From assembly GCA_030549335.1 (NCBI GenBank), contig CM060196.1, forward strand, positions 72,996,139 through 73,060,138: a stretch of 64,000 bases of DNA, given 5' to 3'. The DNA comes from Pontederia crassipes. Lineage: Eukaryota > Streptophyta > Magnoliopsida > Commelinales > Pontederiaceae. This document shows positions 60,501-64,000 of the stretch, piece by piece. Numbering within the stretch: position 1 is the first letter of the stretch; each line of letters starts with the position of its first letter. The translations under genes were made by a program, and so were the position numbers. The notes beneath the pieces were generated by a model. It was given only the letters and a program-made list of their open reading frames with translations. It was not told the DNA's origin and did not search any database.

Positions 60501-61492
60501 CATTCATTTATTTGTTGCTCTATGTTGATGATATGCTAATTGCAGTGAAAGACATATCTGAAATTAATATTTTAAAAGGTAAGTTAGGTTCTGAATTTGA
60601 GATGAAGAATTTAGGAGCAGCAAAGAAGATTTTGGGAATGGAAATTTCTAGAGATAGAAGTACAGGAAGACTATTTTTGTCTCAGCATAAGTATATTCAA
60701 AAGGTCTTGGAACGGTTTGGAATGCAGAATGCTAAGGAGGTTAGTATACCGATTGCTGTACATTTTAAACTCTCAGCTTCATGTTCACCACAATCTGACG
60801 AAGATAAAAGGTATATGTCAAAAGTTCCTTACTGTAGTGCATTTGGTAGCATTATGTATGCAATGGTTTGCACTCGTTTAGATATATCTCATGTTGTCAG
60901 TGTTGTTAGTAGATATATGTCTAATCCAGAAAAGAAGCACTGGGAAGCCGTTAAGTGGATATTGAGATATTTAAGAGGTACTTCTGATGTATGTTTGGAA
61001 TTTGGTAGAAATTCAGTTGGACTGATTGGCTATGTTGATTCAGATTTTGCAGGAGATCTTGATAGAAGAATGTCCCTTACTAGTTATGTCTTTACTATTA
61101 CTGATTATGCTGTGAGTTGGAAAGCTCTTTTGCAGGATACAGTAGCATTATCCACCCCTAAAGCTGAATACATGACCATTACTGAAGCTGTAAAAGAAGA
61201 TATCTGGTTGAGAGGATTAGTTGGGGAGCTCACTATGAACGAGGAAGCCACTGTTATATATTGTGATAGTCAAAATGCAATACATCTTACAAAAGATCAA
61301 ATCCATCATGAAAGGACAAAGCATATTGATGTGAGATATTATTTTGTTCGTGATATTGTGGAAAAGGAAGATGTTTATGTTCAAAAGATTAGCACATATG
61401 ACAATCCAGCAGATATGATGACAATGAGCTTACCTATTGCCAAGTTCGAATATTGTTCAAACTTGGCAGGCATTCTACAAAGATCAAGCTAG
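57549..61492 (+). pseudogene. copia gag-pol polyprotein, multiply interrupted
   Basis: Starts at ATG 57549 (MTTMKFDIEKFDGNTNF), since the longer open frame runs back into the LTR. Gag knuckle CNYCKKKGHIKAEC at about 58230. Protease WILDSGCSYHMC at about 58420. GAG-pre-integrase LWHVRLGHMSEKGM at 58815. Integrase TFIDDFSRKVWVYF, RTDNGLEF and NGVAERMNK keep D, D and E. RT: KARLVTKGYSQ, LDVKTAFLHGDLEE and the box [12 protein letters not shown]. RNase [22 protein letters not shown]. Breaks: frameshift near 57829, stop at 58904 with frameshift, stops at 59020, 59038, 59458 and 59599, frameshift near 59720, stops at 60011, 60074 and 60392. From 60431 to 61492 the frame is open for 353 codons. Confidence 0.9.
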
Positions 61493-61577
61493 GCCCACGT
61501 GGGCCATTCGGCAAAGGAGAGCATGTTGAGCATTTATTTTTTGAGAGTTTTGTAAAATTCAAGTCAAAGTGGAGATT

Positions 61578-61813
61578 TGTTGATGTGCCTTGAATTATGT
61601 ACCCTGTACCCAAAATTATGAAAGAAAAAAAATGAGAAAAAGAAAAAATGAGAATCTGTGGCGGAAGCGGAGGGCTTGGGCCGTTTGTTCGTGGATGTTT
61701 CACTCTTGTTCACATTGATCAAGAGGGTTTTACCACGTTAAATATATGTGTTCATCTTCTCTTTCTTTCGTTGTTCTGATTGTTCATCGATCCTCGGTAT
61801 TTTACCCCCAACA
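61578..61813 (+). repeat. 3' LTR of the copia element
   Basis: 236 bp, preceded by the purine-rich AAAGTGGAGATT. It matches both ends of the 5' LTR; the middle differs. Confidence 0.88.
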
Positions 61814-61905
61814 ATATATATATGCATATACATACATATATACATATACATATAGATTACATATACATGTACATATACACATATACATAAACATGTACAC
61901 AATTT
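61814..61905. repeat. AT/CA-type microsatellite, right part
   Basis: Continuation of the 57120-57211 tract. Confidence 0.8.
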
Positions 61906-62439
61906 ATTGTTAATAACTTTGGCGCCACCTCAGTGTCGCAATAGCGATGCAACATTGCTATCGACACGGTCGCGTCATAATAGCGTCACATAATTACGAT
62001 GCCACTATTGTGCCTTGTATATTTGTGTCACAATAGTGTTGCCTTCTTGTGATGCTAGTTTAGTGTCGCACATTGATGACTCCAATGAGATGTGATGTTC
62101 TCCTTTAGCGTCGCAATGTTGGAGTCGCTAATGTGCGGCGCTATTTGGCATACTTTATAATTACCTATCTATCATAATCGAATTAATATGGTGGCACATT
62201 AGTGATGCAGTAGCAACACAACGTTTGCATCGCTACTTCGCGATCAGTGTGCTCGTTGAAGAATGAATCATGATCGTCATTTTGTTTTAATCCGACAATT
62301 CGTGTTCACCGCCCACCCGTGTTCAGCCCTTTTAATCAATTCCATGTTTTCTCCCTCTCACAATCCAATTTGCTGTCCCACTCTCTCTCTCTTAACCTCT
62401 GCTCCGACAACGGAGACTGTTACCACCACCGCTGCCCCA

Positions 62440-62803
62440 ACACCTTCGCCATTGTTCCCCTCTCAAGCTGGACAGCAGTTCGAACACCGCTTCTCCTAGT
62501 ACCCGGTCGACCCACCTCAGCCGACGCGCTGAATCGGTTGTCATCTGTGGTGTTCGGAGACTCAGCCGTGTGAGATCTAGTGCGATGGTGTACACCCCCA
62601 TGGTGCAGAAGCCCAAGGTGGAGATCTTCTACTATGTGGATTTCACGAAAGATAGCATGGTCGGGATGTGCGTCTCCGGGGCCTCAGCCTCGGACCTTCG
62701 GCTAGATTTGACGACGGGTAAGAGAGGGGTCATCTTGGACTCAGGAACGTGGTGAATGCGGCTGGCCGGGGCGGCAAGGCTCAAGGCGGCGATGGGTCTT
62801 CTT
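62440..62803 (+). pseudogene. Captured fragment of a nepenthesin-like aspartyl protease gene
   Basis: Three frame segments line up in the order of plant A1 (nepenthesin/CND41-type) aspartyl proteases: FPSQAGQQFEHRFS (about 62455-62498), LSSVVFGDSAV (about 62538-62570), then YTPMVQKPKVEIFYYVDFT, ASDLRLDLTTGKRGVILDSG (62590-62750). After a stop replacing a Val codon come MRLAGAARLKAAMG (to about 62803). DSGT is the second catalytic aspartate motif. The first catalytic site (DTGS) and the remaining C-terminus are absent. GC-rich sequence inside an AT-rich transposon supports capture. Frame breaks at about 62500 and 62573 and the stop at 62753 exclude a working enzyme. Family assignment is from memory of the consensus. 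Confidence 0.7.
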
Positions 62804-63463
62804 GTAGTCGTCCAAGGAGGAGGATGACGAGGAGGCCCTCAACTGTAATTTCATGTAATTAGATGATCTAATTGTGATAGATGTTATTTGATGTAATGGA
62901 AATGTATGTGATGTAATGTAATTTGATATAATGGAAATGTATATATGATGTAATGTAATTTGTTTCAATTGTAGTGTAAAAACATAGCAATCAATGAATG
63001 GAGCACCATTGTAATGTAATTTAATGGTCGAATGAGCAAGGCGACAATCCATTCTATTGAATGAACATATTGTTCTTAGCATCTTTATAGCATCTAAATA
63101 TTTAGCGCCATATTAGCTATGCAGAAAAATCGAGTTGTAATGCCATATTAGCGCCAGTTTCGCGTCGTAACGTAGCGCCAACACGACGTCGGATGAGCAT
63201 CGATAACTTCAGTGTCGCTTTAGAGTCGGAATACCAACACATATTAGCGCTCCACGATGATACTTTTCACGTCATTATAGCATCTCATTAGCGCCACTGT
63301 TCGACGGTAATAGCGTCGACAAACCCATGTGCCCGATGTTGACGCCATTAGCGACCGAATATTAGCGTCACCAAATATGTGGCACGAAGTCGACGCTAAT
63401 GCGTCGCTATTGTCTTCAGCGCATTAGAGTCTATATTGATGCGTCGCTTTTCTTGTAATGATT

Positions 63464-64000
63464 ATTGGAGGCATCACTATTATATCCGACTTTCCTGCCA
63501 ACGTCCGTATATAGTAAACAATAAGCGTTTACTTATCGGTAGGATTTTTAATAGAGCACATATGAATTAGAAAATTCGCACAGCCTTCTAAAGAGTTTAA
63601 AAGCACAGGAAATAGCAGGTTACATCACTTGCTTAATATACTAATAGGAAAAGCAATGTTTGTTATAAACTATAAACTGCATACTTAGCCTTCACGCCGC
63701 TCATAATTAAATCCGACATAAATTGTTTAACCATAATATTATATCAAACATTGTAAATAAAATATAGCTAATAGTAAAAACAATAAAATTAAGTTCTTGA
63801 ATAATAGCCTGTTAAGTTAATAATAAAACAATGATGTAAAAAAAACTGACTTGTTTCACAAATAATAGACGAGACGATATCGATAGCATAAAATTTTAAC
63901 GTGGAAATCATAATTTTTCTTATGAAATAATTAGGAGAGAGTCAGATGAAGGAACTTACGTGAATAATAAGGTGCGATATATTATTCAAGAAATTATTAA
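63464..64000. other. AT-rich intergenic DNA
   Basis: No gene or element recognised to the end of the window. Confidence 0.5.

Larger units (their letters stand above)
57212..61813 (+). mobile_element. Ty1/copia LTR retrotransposon, 4.6 kb, inactive
   Basis: LTRs at 57212-57514 and 61578-61813 with TGTTGATGTG...CCCCAACA ends, target duplication ATATA (57207-57211, 61814-61818) in an AT tract, a tRNA-Met primer site, and gag, integrase, RT and RNase H in copia order. Gag and integrase resemble the Tork/Tnt1 type. The reading frame has about nine stops or frameshifts. Confidence 0.92.
55737..63460. mobile_element. CACTA DNA transposon, non-autonomous, with captured gene and copia insertion
   Basis: Ends CACTACAAGAAAA (55737) and TTTTCTTGTAATG (63460) are inverted with one mismatch in the first nine bases, flanked by the 3-bp duplication ATT (55734-55736, 63461-63463), as expected for CACTA. 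Subterminal regions (55760-56160, 61915-62240 and 63080-63450) are packed with TTAGCGTC, GCGTCGCTA and TAGCGCCA words. No transposase is seen. Without the 4.6-kb copia insert it is about 3.1 kb long and carries a fragment of an aspartyl protease gene. Confidence 0.85.

Overview
This window is plant nuclear DNA from a flowering plant; I cannot name the species. It holds two copies of the plant-specific DUF247/UPF0481 family. Everything else recognisable is plant transposable elements (LINEs, Ty3/gypsy, Ty1/copia, CACTA) in AT-rich, gene-poor DNA. I saw no tRNA, rRNA, CRISPR array or prokaryotic signal.

Layout. 1-1929: 3' half of a decayed LINE (LINE-A, + strand). 2132-3511: an intact DUF247 gene (- strand) with a TATA box. 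4915-12523: a gypsy element on the - strand with 5-bp target duplications that encodes only Gag; a Gag/Pol-bearing relative lies next to it. 12655-32006: a LINE (LINE-B, - strand) with 14-bp target duplications, split by a 13.5-kb Athila-type gypsy element (14721-28184, + strand, target duplication CAAAC) that landed just after the YADD codons of its reverse transcriptase. 33785-41200: remnant of a SIRE/Maximus-like copia element (- strand) with one LTR, a polypurine tract and Gag but no Pol, abutting a chromovirus (Tekay/Del-like) integrase remnant (41205-41490) and a CACTA-like element (41992-43030). 45830-47268: a DUF247 pseudogene (- strand). 48122-48960: a CACTA-like terminus with a GC-rich block. 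49110-55603: a third LINE (LINE-C, + strand) split by a solo LTR (49793-51603) of the same family as the Gag-only element. 55737-63460: a non-autonomous CACTA element with 3-bp target duplications. It carries a fragment of a nepenthesin-like aspartyl protease gene and is itself interrupted by a 4.6-kb copia element (57212-61813).

How it fits together. The only apparently functional host gene is the DUF247 ORF at 2132-3511; its broken paralogue lies about 42 kb away on the same strand, so the window looks like a DUF247 neighbourhood inflated by nested transposons. Insertion order can be read: LINE-B before Athila, LINE-C before the solo LTR, CACTA before copia. The Athila LTRs differ at roughly 40 places in 3.1 kb by eye, so that insertion is fairly young.

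Most notable: (i) a purine-rich module, GAGGACA followed by AAGCTTGGGGGAG, present twice about 1 kb apart in both the Athila and the Gag-only element, with class-specific differences conserved between them; (ii) a duplicated hairpin in the Athila 3' region whose two copies differ by a compensatory base-pair change; (iii) an array of about 20 CGGCCGTAAA-like motifs in the Gag-only element; (iv) the captured protease fragment.
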